A stretch of DNA of 63,569 bases from Polaribacter sp. IC066. GTDB taxonomy: Bacteria > Bacteroidota > Bacteroidia > Flavobacteriales > Flavobacteriaceae. The notes beneath the pieces were generated by a model. That model was not told the origin of the DNA. It saw nothing but the letters and a program-made list of their open reading frames with translations, and ran no database searches. The DNA lies in NCBI RefSeq assembly GCF_007997085.1, contig NZ_VORR01000022.1, forward strand, positions 1 through 63,569, written 5' to 3'. Shown here in pieces: positions 53,374 through 61,103 of the stretch (position 1 is the stretch's first letter; the number at the start of each line of letters is the position of its first letter). The translations under genes were made by a program, and so were the position numbers.

Positions 53374-56181
53374 CTAAATCTCTATTATGTAATTCGTTAA
53401 ATTGGCATCGTGTGGTAAATTCATTTTTTTACGAAGTCGATATCGTTTTACTTCTACGCTTCTAGGTGAGATATTTAAGAGAGGCGCTATTTCTTTTGAA
53501 GATAAATTTAATCGAAGATATGCACATAATCTTAAATCATTTGGCGTTAATTCTGGATGCTTTGATTTTATCTTTTTAAGAAAATTTTTATCTGCATTAT
53601 TAAATGCTTCTTGAAACAATTTCCAATCATCTGTATTGTTTAAGTTTTGGTCAATTATTTTAACAACTTTATCAATTCCTTCTTTTCCCTTAATAGTGAG
53701 CTCTGTTTTTATCGTATTTAAAAATTCATTCTTCTTAATAATACTCATGGTAGAAGTGGCTAACTCTCTGTTTTTGCTTTCTATATCACTTCTTAATTTA
53801 TCATTATTTAGTTTGATAATTTTTTGTGAACTCTCAAGCTCTTTTAGTTCTAGATCTCTCTGTGTTTTTTCTAATAAGTTTACTCTTTGTCTTTTATAAA
53901 AGGTTTTTGTAATGATGTGTAGCGTAAAAAATAGAATACAGAATACAACAACATAAATAAAAACCAATACGTTAGATAAATACCAAGGCTTCGCTATTTT
54001 AAAATTGTATGCTGCAACATTCTGACTTAATTTATTGTCAATTGACGCTCTTACTTTAAAAGTATATTCGCCAAAGGGCAAATTTTCAAACAAAAAAGAA
54101 TTGTTTTTAGATAGTTTACTCCATTTCTCATTAAGCCCATCTAACATATATTGATACTTAATAGAAGCCGTTTTATTATAATTCGAAACGCTATGAACAA
54201 AACCAATATTATTTTCATCTACTGTAAAAACTCCTTTTTCTTTTAAGCTTACGTTATTTTGCAAGCCATCAATTTCATTATAAAAAATTCTATTGATGTT
54301 TATGGTAAAATCTTTGGGTTCGAAAACACTATTTAAATCGATCAATAAATAACCATCAGACGTACCTATTAAATACTTTTTATCTTCTAAATGAATAATG
54401 TTTTCATAACCAGAAGCACCTTTATAGATAGCTCCTTTTATTGGAATAATTTCTAAATCTGGTTTTGCACTTAATTTACCTGGTGCAAAATAACGAATAT
54501 CATCTTTTGTAAATGACCATAGTTTATTAGCAGCATCATCAAACAATAATTTAGCAGAAAGAAATTTGCCCTCTGGTATTAATTTACTGTAAACGGTATC
54601 TATTTTAAAACTATCTTTCTCATTATCATACCTATACACACCTTTTTTACAAGCATAAAAAATAGCATTATTATATCTTATTAAACTAGAATGAATCCCT
54701 TTAGCAACCGATACATCTTTACTTATGTTGGTTACGTTCTTAAATTCTTTGTCTATTTCTAATTTAAAAACACCTTTATATTCATGATTTACAAAAACCC
54801 TATGATCGTCTTTTAAAATAAAATATTTACTAGAATTAGAGAATCCCTTAATCTTATTTCTTAATTTCCAAGATTCCCCATTTTTTGATAAAATATACAA
54901 GCCATCATAACTTCCTTGAATTAAAGTATTATCATCTATTTTTTTAACTCCCCAGGTTCCGTCTGTACCTTCAATAAGGCTTGCTATCTTATTTTTTATG
55001 ATAAATGTGCCCGAATCATGACTACAGAAAAGAACCCCATCAATTTCTTGTATATTCCAAACTTGACCTTGAGTGTTGGTAATAAACTTAAAATCATCAT
55101 CAGAATTCTTTTTCTTATAATACAACCCTTGATTGGTACCTAAATATAAATTGTCTTTGTGCACAATAGAAGCATAAATTGTTCCCCAATAGCTTGTTTT
55201 GTTGACAAAAAGCTTAAAGGGAGATGATAAATTTACCACGTTAATTCCGTTATCTAAACCTAGCCATATATTTTTATCTACATCCTCAAAAATTGCCAAA
55301 ACGGTATTATTACTCAAGCCCAAACCTTGGGTTATTTGGTAATTAATTTCTCCGTTTTCATATAATTTAATAAATCCGTTAGAAATTGTACCTAGCACAA
55401 TATCTCCGTTTTCTAATTGCTTAGCGCTGTAGATAGTTTTAGTTAATAAAGACGCGTCTGCACTTATATTCCACTTTTTCAACTCTTTACCTTCTAAAAA
55501 GAAAAAACCTTTTTTCTGTGTCGCAAAAAATAGTTTGTCGTTTTTTAAAAATATTTCTACAATTTTATTTTCTTTTAATATTTGATTATCAGAAACCAAT
55601 TTAGGAATTCCGTTTTCTATCATAAACACCCCTTTCCCTAAATCATGAAAATAGATAACATTTTCTACTTTCGATAATTTTGTAATGCTTTTTGACGCCT
55701 CAATTACTTTAAAGGTTTTAGTCGCTGTGTTGTACAGATAAATTCTTTGTAGCGATTTAAAAAGTAGCCAACCATCTAATTCAAATATTTCCCAAATTTG
55801 CTCGTCTTCGAGCATTTCTATATTATTTTCTTCTACAATTGAAGTATAATCTAAAAGACCAAAATCATTTTTTACCCAATAGCCAAAATCCATATAAAAA
55901 CCAGTATAAACTTTATCGTTTAAACATTTAACAGAACGCATAATGGTTTCGTTGGGTGTTGGGTACAATTGCCAGTTTGCGCCATTAAACTCTAGCAAGC
56001 CTTTATTATTTGCAACGTAAATAAAATTGTTAGCGTCTTGAGAAATTGCCCAATTTTGGTTTTCAGCTCCATAATCTTCGGTAGAAAATATGTTTATTGG
56101 AGGGACTTCTTGAGAAAAAAGACCAAAAACAAAAAAATACATGACAAAAATAATCGAACTTTTTAAGCTAGTAAATAACAT
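53374..56181 (-). CDS. SusR-like membrane sensor-regulator (propeller, Y_Y_Y, LuxR-type HTH)
   Basis: The start used is the ATG at 56181 (MLFTSLKSSIIFVMYFFVFGLFSQE, signal peptide). An ATG at 56214 adds 11 residues and falls in the probable promoter. The 935-residue protein has a long periplasmic sensor of propeller repeats (for example LGLDNGINVVNLSSPFK). A Y_Y_Y domain follows (KYQYMLDGLNEKWSKLSKN, FGEYTFKVRA), then one transmembrane segment (WYLSNVLVFIYVVVFCILFF), a coiled coil (~EKTQRDLELKELESSQKI) and a C-terminal LuxR-type helix-turn-helix (LSSKEIAPLLNISPRSVEVK). It has no kinase or receiver domain, so it would bind DNA directly. It should sense imported glucan oligosaccharides and activate the divergently spaced operons. 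Confidence 0.88.
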   Translation of the reverse strand: MLFTSLKSSIIFVMYFFVFGLFSQEVPPINIFSTEDYGAENQNWAISQDANNFIYVANNKGLLEFNGANWQLYPTPNETIMRSVKCLNDKVYTGFYMDFGYWVKNDFGLLDYTSIVEENNIEMLEDEQIWEIFELDGWLLFKSLQRIYLYNTATKTFKVIEASKSITKLSKVENVIYFHDLGKGVFMIENGIPKLVSDNQILKENKIVEIFLKNDKLFFATQKKGFFFLEGKELKKWNISADASLLTKTIYSAKQLENGDIVLGTISNGFIKLYENGEINYQITQGLGLSNNTVLAIFEDVDKNIWLGLDNGINVVNLSSPFKLFVNKTSYWGTIYASIVHKDNLYLGTNQGLYYKKKNSDDDFKFITNTQGQVWNIQEIDGVLFCSHDSGTFIIKNKIASLIEGTDGTWGVKKIDDNTLIQGSYDGLYILSKNGESWKLRNKIKGFSNSSKYFILKDDHRVFVNHEYKGVFKLEIDKEFKNVTNISKDVSVAKGIHSSLIRYNNAIFYACKKGVYRYDNEKDSFKIDTVYSKLIPEGKFLSAKLLFDDAANKLWSFTKDDIRYFAPGKLSAKPDLEIIPIKGAIYKGASGYENIIHLEDKKYLIGTSDGYLLIDLNSVFEPKDFTININRIFYNEIDGLQNNVSLKEKGVFTVDENNIGFVHSVSNYNKTASIKYQYMLDGLNEKWSKLSKNNSFLFENLPFGEYTFKVRASIDNKLSQNVAAYNFKIAKPWYLSNVLVFIYVVVFCILFFTLHIITKTFYKRQRVNLLEKTQRDLELKELESSQKIIKLNNDKLRSDIESKNRELATSTMSIIKKNEFLNTIKTELTIKGKEGIDKVVKIIDQNLNNTDDWKLFQEAFNNADKNFLKKIKSKHPELTPNDLRLCAYLRLNLSSKEIAPLLNISPRSVEVKRYRLRKKMNLPHDANLTNYIIEI

Positions 56182-56220
56182 ATATATTGATGTTTGGTTT
56201 TCAATATTACGCAAATTACT

Positions 56221-56350
56221 TACAACGTTTTTGTATAAGCTTTGTTGCGTTGGTTAGGAAGTAAAGTTAGTAAATAATTGCTGACAAAGAAAGTCCGCGA
56301 GGACTTTCGTAAGTAAGCGATTACCAGCAATAAAGTTTATACGGTGTTGC
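56221..56350. repeat. Foldable dispersed repeat between the regulator and the toxin-antitoxin pair
   Basis: A 130-bp element with nested complementary arms. At the outside, CAACGTTTTTGTATAA (56223-56238) partly pairs with TTTATACGGTGTTG (56336-56349). Inside, TTGCTG (near 56278) pairs with CAGCAA (near 56326). In the centre, GAAAGTCC (56289-56296) pairs with GGACTTTC (56301-56308). It has no ORF. A related half (TTACAAAACTTGTGTATGGCTTT, 57121 onward, broken here into short matches) follows the cassette, so the element brackets it. Confidence 0.6.
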
Positions 56351-56371
56351 CATTAGTACTTCTTTCCGATT

Positions 56372-56674
56372 CTAAATGTCAAGCGATAGTTTTAAACTTC
56401 CACCTAATCCTTCTCGGATTATTCTCATTAAAGTCGAAAGTCGAATATCACTCGCATTATTTTCAATTCTCGAAATGTAATTTTTGGTTGTTCCTACTTT
56501 TTCCGCTAATTGTTGTTGTGTCAGTTTCTGTCTTTTCCTTGCTTCTTGAATTAAAGCTCCGATTCGAAAAGTCTCGAATTCTTCCTCGAATTTTTCTCGG
56601 CTTTCAGTTCCTTTGTCGCCGTATTTATTATTAATATGTTCTTTCCAACTTTTAGGATTTTCACTTGTTTTCAT
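56372..56674 (-). CDS. HigA-like antitoxin (XRE family)
   Basis: A 100-residue protein with a Cro/CI-type helix-turn-helix (residues ~60-95: LTQQQLAEKVGTTKNYISRIENN). It has a charged N-terminal part (REKFEEEFETFRIGALIQEARKRQK). It overlaps the end of the toxin gene by 14 bp and lies downstream of it, the toxin-first order typical of higBA systems. It should bind and neutralise the toxin and repress the operon. The overlap implies translational coupling. Confidence 0.85.
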   Translation of the reverse strand: MKTSENPKSWKEHINNKYGDKGTESREKFEEEFETFRIGALIQEARKRQKLTQQQLAEKVGTTKNYISRIENNASDIRLSTLMRIIREGLGGSLKLSLDI

Positions 56675-57071
56675 AATATTTCTTTTTTAACGTTTCCGCT
56701 TTTTTGATTTGCTTTTTTGGTGTTTTTTGAGTTTTTTTCTGAAATCCGCTTAATAACATAATGACATTTCCTTTGTCGAAAAAACAAAATACTCTGAAAA
56801 TATTATTTCCAGTTTTTACTCGTATTTCCCAAAGTCCATCCGTTCCAGTCATATGATCGAAATATTGTTTGGGAACTATTTTTGTTCTTTCAATAAGTGA
56901 AATTGTCCAATCAAACTTGTTTTTGACTTTCGGTTCAAGTTTATTATAAAAATCCCAAAAGTGATTTTCATACGGGATTATTTCTCTTTCAAATTCAGCC
57001 AATTCTATATGTGTTTTTAATTCCGAAACAAAGTTACCTAAAAAGACAACATTTTCCAAATTATTTAACAA
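56661..57071 (-). CDS. HigB-like toxin (RelE/Gp49 family)
   Basis: A protein of the phage-derived Gp49/HigB-like family: REIIPYENHFWDFYNKLEPKVKNKFDW, then GTDGLWEIRVKTGNNIFRVFCFFDKGNVIMLLSGFQKKTQKTP. This is the RelE-type fold of ribosome-dependent mRNA interferases. The annotated 136-residue frame starts at a TTG. A second TTG at 57000-57002 would give a 114-residue protein of more typical length (MAEFEREIIPYENHF), and I consider that start more likely. An ATG at 57076-57078 is out of frame. Its product is presumably held inactive by the downstream antitoxin. Confidence 0.83.
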   Translation of the reverse strand: MLNNLENVVFLGNFVSELKTHIELAEFEREIIPYENHFWDFYNKLEPKVKNKFDWTISLIERTKIVPKQYFDHMTGTDGLWEIRVKTGNNIFRVFCFFDKGNVIMLLSGFQKKTQKTPKKQIKKAETLKKKYYENK

Positions 57072-57256
57072 ATTTCATTATGAAGTCGAGATTTTTTTTG
57101 TATTAATGGCAACTAACAAATTACAAAACTTGTGTATGGCTTTTTAATAAAGGTGTATCACTAAAAAAAAAGAATAAAAGCCTAATAAATAAGATTTTAA
57201 ACCACTGTATCTTCTAAAAAAAAATTGAGTAACTTTACCAAATATTTAACATCTAT

Positions 57257-57445
57257 ATGAATTTAATAAAAAAATTAGGAGTTTCTAACTTTTTAATATT
57301 GGCCCTGTGTATTGCAATTATACTTGTTGCTGAATATCTTTTTTTAACCGGAGACCAACTACACGGTATTTTTATTGGGCTTTGGGCACCAACGCTGCTA
57401 GGATTTATGATTTACCTTAAACTCATCGGGAATGAGCGCAAATGA
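57257..57445 (+). CDS. Two-TM membrane micropeptide
   Basis: A 62-residue protein with two hydrophobic helices (FLILALCIAIILVAEYLFL and IFIGLWAPTLLGFMIYL) joined by a short polar loop (TGDQLHG), ending KLIGNERK. It has no known motif that I recognise. It overlaps a second small membrane ORF by 14 bp, and the pair is convergent with the alpha-amylase gene. The composition and start context look like a real small membrane protein. Confidence 0.6.
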   Translation: MNLIKKLGVSNFLILALCIAIILVAEYLFLTGDQLHGIFIGLWAPTLLGFMIYLKLIGNERK

Positions 57446-57539
57446 TATCATAATTTATTTTTCGATTTTTGTAGTATTATGCGTTGTCATTTGGGCTTAT
57501 ATTATGATTAATGAGTACAATAAGGTGGGTAAAAATTAA
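57432..57539 (+). CDS. Single-TM micropeptide overlapping its upstream neighbour
   Basis: A 35-residue ORF starting at ATG 57432 inside the end of the 62-residue gene, in another frame. Its sequence, MSANDIIIYFSIFVVLCVVI then WAYIMINEYNKVGKN, is one hydrophobic helix with a polar tail. The arrangement resembles translationally coupled accessory subunits. Its reality rests on the hydrophobic profile and the tight overlap only. Confidence 0.45.
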   Translation: MSANDIIIYFSIFVVLCVVIWAYIMINEYNKVGKN

Positions 57540-57551
57540 CTTTTTGATTTA

Positions 57552-59207
57552 TTATTGTTTCTTTTCTAATAAAACAATATCAAAGTCAGAGTCTATAATT
57601 GCCTTTCCGTCTTTTACAACGCCGCGTGTATTGGAATAGAAATCATGAAATTCTTCTCCGTTTTTAAAAATAGTAGCTACATTTATTACTTTTTTTCCTT
57701 TTGATAGATGTATTCCAACAACCACTTGGTCTTTATTTCTAACTCTTGAAAAAACCAAACCATTATCTTCTGATATAAACTGATGTTTTCCTGCACCCAC
57801 GGATGGATGGTTTGCTCTAAACTGACCTAGTTTTTGCCAATGATTTAAAATTTGTTTTGTATTTTTATGATTACTAATTTCATCCCAGTTCATAAAAGAA
57901 CGCAAAGTAGCATCGCCAACGGCGCCATCAATTGTTAAATCTCTTGCAGATTCGTCTCCATAATATACTTGTGATGTTCCAGGAGTTAACAGCAACATTG
58001 TTGCCGTTTCATAGGGTATTTCTCTATTTTTATCAAAGGGATTCCCATCATCGTGAGAAGTCATATAATTTAGAACCCCGTAGTTTTTTAGTTCTGTATT
58101 TAAAAGAGAATCATATTTAACAAAAACAGCATTTGCTGCCATTTGTTTCGCATTCCATTTAATTTCAAAATTGATTAAACTGTTAAATGCTTTGTGAAAA
58201 TAATTTACTTGTTTATCATCCAAATCAAAATATTTTCCTTGAGAAATTGCGTAATTATACACTTCACCAACCAAATAAAAATCGTTATTGTCTAATACTT
58301 TTTCAGGATTATTTTTTTTGTACTCCGCAAAAGTGGCCTCACAAAGGGTTTTAAATTCTTGCCAAACATATTCTTCTGTATGTTTTACAGTGTCTACTCG
58401 GTAGCCATCAATTCCGAATTCAGTAATATAATCTGTTAACCATTTCATGATATAAAAACGTGGTGCTCTTGGGTGACCTGTTTTTGCGAAAAAATCATCT
58501 AATTCTTTCAACTCTTGCTCATATCGTCCTTCTGCCTTCCATTTTGCAACTAATTGTGGTGGTAATTTAACAGCTTCATTACTTTCTGTTCTAATGTCTG
58601 GTAAATTCTCAACTAAAGTGCAGGTCACGGTAGATTTGTAATCTTTATGACTACATGTCGGAGTTGTTCTTACCCAATCAGTTGGCCAAACAGTATCTTT
58701 TTCTGTTACAGGTCCAGTATGATTTATTACAGCATCTAACAAAACTCGAATTCCGTTTTTGTGCGCAGCATCTACTAATTCCTTTAAATCTTCTTTTGTT
58801 CCGAAGTTAGGGTCAATCTTCGTCCAATCTTTTGTCCAATAACCGTGATAACCATAAGAAAAGCCGGTACCTTCATCGGTTACACCGTGAATTTGTTCTA
58901 CAACTGGCGTCATCCAAATGGCATTAATGCCTAAATCTGTAAAATAACCTTCTTTAATTTTCTGTGTGATTCCTTTTATATCGCCGCCTTTAAAACCTCT
59001 TAAAACGCCAGTTTTTTCGGTTCTTTCAAAATTGATATCATTGCTTTTATCGCCATTATTGAATCGATCTGTTAATAAAAAATAAATATTTGCTGCTTCC
59101 CAAACAAACTCTTTTTGAGTAGTTTTTTTGGATGCTATTTGAGCTGACGTATTTTCTTTACAATTTAAAAAAGTAAAAAAAGTAAAAAGGATTATGATTT
59201 TTTTCAT
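57552..59207 (-). CDS. GH13 alpha-amylase lipoprotein
   Basis: A 551-residue lipoprotein (lipobox Cys at 16, FLNC) of glycoside hydrolase family 13. It has the conserved regions LLDAVINHTG, GYRVDTVKH (nucleophile D272), YLVGEVYN (acid/base E315) and MTSHDDGNP (transition-state stabiliser D386, here in SHD rather than the usual NHD). It should cut alpha-1,4-glucans at the outer surface or in the periplasm. It is the last of three minus-strand alpha-glucan genes and is separated from the second GH13 gene by 9 nt. Confidence 0.92.
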   Translation of the reverse strand: MKKIIILFTFFTFLNCKENTSAQIASKKTTQKEFVWEAANIYFLLTDRFNNGDKSNDINFERTEKTGVLRGFKGGDIKGITQKIKEGYFTDLGINAIWMTPVVEQIHGVTDEGTGFSYGYHGYWTKDWTKIDPNFGTKEDLKELVDAAHKNGIRVLLDAVINHTGPVTEKDTVWPTDWVRTTPTCSHKDYKSTVTCTLVENLPDIRTESNEAVKLPPQLVAKWKAEGRYEQELKELDDFFAKTGHPRAPRFYIMKWLTDYITEFGIDGYRVDTVKHTEEYVWQEFKTLCEATFAEYKKNNPEKVLDNNDFYLVGEVYNYAISQGKYFDLDDKQVNYFHKAFNSLINFEIKWNAKQMAANAVFVKYDSLLNTELKNYGVLNYMTSHDDGNPFDKNREIPYETATMLLLTPGTSQVYYGDESARDLTIDGAVGDATLRSFMNWDEISNHKNTKQILNHWQKLGQFRANHPSVGAGKHQFISEDNGLVFSRVRNKDQVVVGIHLSKGKKVINVATIFKNGEEFHDFYSNTRGVVKDGKAIIDSDFDIVLLEKKQ

Positions 59208-59216
59208 CTTAAAATT

Positions 59217-61094
59217 TTATTGAAGTTTTAATATAAAGGATTCTAAAGGTTTGATTGTAATTGGCACAACTCCTTTCGATTGATTTACTTGTAAATTAAA
59301 AGTCGCTGTATTGTATAATGCATCTTTTAATTGATATTCTCCGTCTGCTAAATTCCATTTTTTAATAAGTTCTGATGGAATTTTTAATTCAAATTTAAAT
59401 GTCTCTTTGTCATCAAAATTTGAAATAATAAGTAACTTTTCATTATCTGAATAGCGAACAAAAGACAAAACTTTAGCCGTATAATTATCTGTGTTTTTTC
59501 TATTAAATTGATGTATATCTTGGTAAGTGCCCATTAACCCATCACTCTGAGTCGTAAAATTTAACAAACGCTTGTAAAAATCTCTTAAGGCTAGTTCTTC
59601 TTTGGTTGATTGTCCTCCATCAAATTGTTTATTATTCACCCACCTTTGAATAGAGGGAACACCAACATAATCAAAAATTGAAGTTCTTGACGGAGTCCCA
59701 AACCCGGCATTTTCAGAACCATCTTCGCCAAATTCTTGTCCAAAATATATCATCGTTGGTGCGGTAGAAATCGTTGCAGAAACTACCATTGCCGGTTTTC
59801 CTTTTTTGGCATTTCCTGCAAACTCTGGACTTGAAATTCTTTGTTCATCATGATTTTCTAAAAAATGCAACATATGCTGTTCAATATCTTTTAAATCTTC
59901 TTGAATTGGAGGAATATGATCTGTTAAGCCACGACCTTGCATGATATTTTTTATCGTGTCATACAACTGCACTTTATCATACAAATAATCCATTTTTCCT
60001 TTTTTAATATAATCTCTGTACATTTTAGGATTGTACACTTCTGCTAATAAAAAAGCATCTTCATTTTTCATTTTGATGGCAGAATTTAAATAGCTCCAAA
60101 ATTCTACAGGCACCATTTCTGCCATGTCAAACCTGAAACCATCAACTCCTTTTTCAATCCAATACAAAGCAATATCTCTAAATTTTATCCAAGAATTTGG
60201 TACGTTTTGATCTTGCCAAAATTCAAAATGTATTTGATACGCTTCATTCTCGAATCCTGCTGGTAAATCCTCAAAATCTTTTTTTCCATCTGGTGAGATT
60301 CCGTAATTTACTTTTACAGTTTCATACCAGTCATTCCTGTTTGGTTTTGGAGAACGGGCACCATTACCAGTCCATTTTGCAGGATTTTCATCAAATTCTC
60401 CATCTGATAAACGTTGCTTTTCCCCTCCTAATGGCGAATATCCATTTATAAAAGCTGGCACTTCAAAAGGTGTATTTGGCACATAATAAAAATTATTATT
60501 CACATCATATGCAACCGAAGTATCATCCTCTGCTCCAAAATCTTTTGTGCCTATAGGATTTGTTAAACTTTGATAATTTCTTGCAACATGATTTGGTACG
60601 ATATCGATAAGTACTTTTAAATCATTTTTATGAGAACGCGCAATTAATGCCTCAAACTCTTGCAAACGATTTTCCACATTTACTGCCAAATCAGGATTTA
60701 CATTGTAATAATCTTTCACAGCATATGGAGAACCTGCTCTGCCCTTTACCACATCTGGATCGTCATTAGAAATGCCGTATTTTGTATAATCACGAATTAC
60801 ATCATGATGCGGAACACCCGTATACCAAATATGGGTAACGCCTAAATCTTTAATTTCCGTTAAAGCTTCATCTGTAAAGTCGTTAAACTTTCCAACACCA
60901 TTTTCTTCAATAGTTCCCCAAGGTGTATTCGTGGTATTTGTATTGCCAAATAACCGTGTAAAAACTTGATAAACTACTGTTTTTTTCTCTGTATTCATAC
61001 GCTTCATATTCTCTTCTGATCCTTTCTTTTTTGCTGTACATCCAATTAATACTATTAAAATTAAGACAGATAAAACGTTTACTACTTTTTTCAT
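59217..61094 (-). CDS. GH13 alpha-amylase-like lipoprotein
   Basis: A 625-residue lipoprotein (lipobox Cys at 19, LIGC) of family GH13 with nucleophile D323 (GFRFDMAEM), acid/base E352 (LLAEVYNP) and D416 (ENHDEQR). It has a long region B insert (about residues 170-260), and an early VYQVFTRLFGNTNTTNTPWG rather than the start of the shorter GH13 neighbour. It is therefore a different subfamily. It probably has endo-alpha-amylase or maltogenic activity; the linkage preference is not readable. It is followed 9 nt later by the shorter GH13 gene. Confidence 0.9.
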   Translation of the reverse strand: MKKVVNVLSVLILIVLIGCTAKKKGSEENMKRMNTEKKTVVYQVFTRLFGNTNTTNTPWGTIEENGVGKFNDFTDEALTEIKDLGVTHIWYTGVPHHDVIRDYTKYGISNDDPDVVKGRAGSPYAVKDYYNVNPDLAVNVENRLQEFEALIARSHKNDLKVLIDIVPNHVARNYQSLTNPIGTKDFGAEDDTSVAYDVNNNFYYVPNTPFEVPAFINGYSPLGGEKQRLSDGEFDENPAKWTGNGARSPKPNRNDWYETVKVNYGISPDGKKDFEDLPAGFENEAYQIHFEFWQDQNVPNSWIKFRDIALYWIEKGVDGFRFDMAEMVPVEFWSYLNSAIKMKNEDAFLLAEVYNPKMYRDYIKKGKMDYLYDKVQLYDTIKNIMQGRGLTDHIPPIQEDLKDIEQHMLHFLENHDEQRISSPEFAGNAKKGKPAMVVSATISTAPTMIYFGQEFGEDGSENAGFGTPSRTSIFDYVGVPSIQRWVNNKQFDGGQSTKEELALRDFYKRLLNFTTQSDGLMGTYQDIHQFNRKNTDNYTAKVLSFVRYSDNEKLLIISNFDDKETFKFELKIPSELIKKWNLADGEYQLKDALYNTATFNLQVNQSKGVVPITIKPLESFILKLQ

Positions 61095-61103
61095 AATTGA
61101 TGC

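Larger units (their letters stand above)
56346..57113. mobile_element. Toxin-antitoxin cassette bounded by 14-bp inverted repeats
   Basis: GTTGCCATTAGTAC (56346-56359) and GTATTAATGGCAAC (57100-57113) are inverted copies with 13 of 14 matches. They enclose the HigBA-type pair with little extra DNA. Repeats outside them (56221-56350 and after 57113) are also related. This suggests the pair moved in as a unit; no transposase or integrase is present. Confidence 0.5.

Noticed and set aside
56232..56250. A third near-match to the glucan operator on the + strand (TGTATA-N4-TTGTTGCGT) next to the regulator gene.
   Set aside because: It lies inside the dispersed repeat at 56221-56350 and points away from the regulator, with no -7 box at the right distance; I treat it as chance resemblance, though autoregulation cannot be fully excluded.
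56221..57160. Integron-type gene cassette with attC sites around the HigBA pair.
   Set aside because: The repeats do not contain the required RYYYAAC / GTTRRRY core sites, and no integrase is present; a simpler repeat-bounded cassette explains what is seen.
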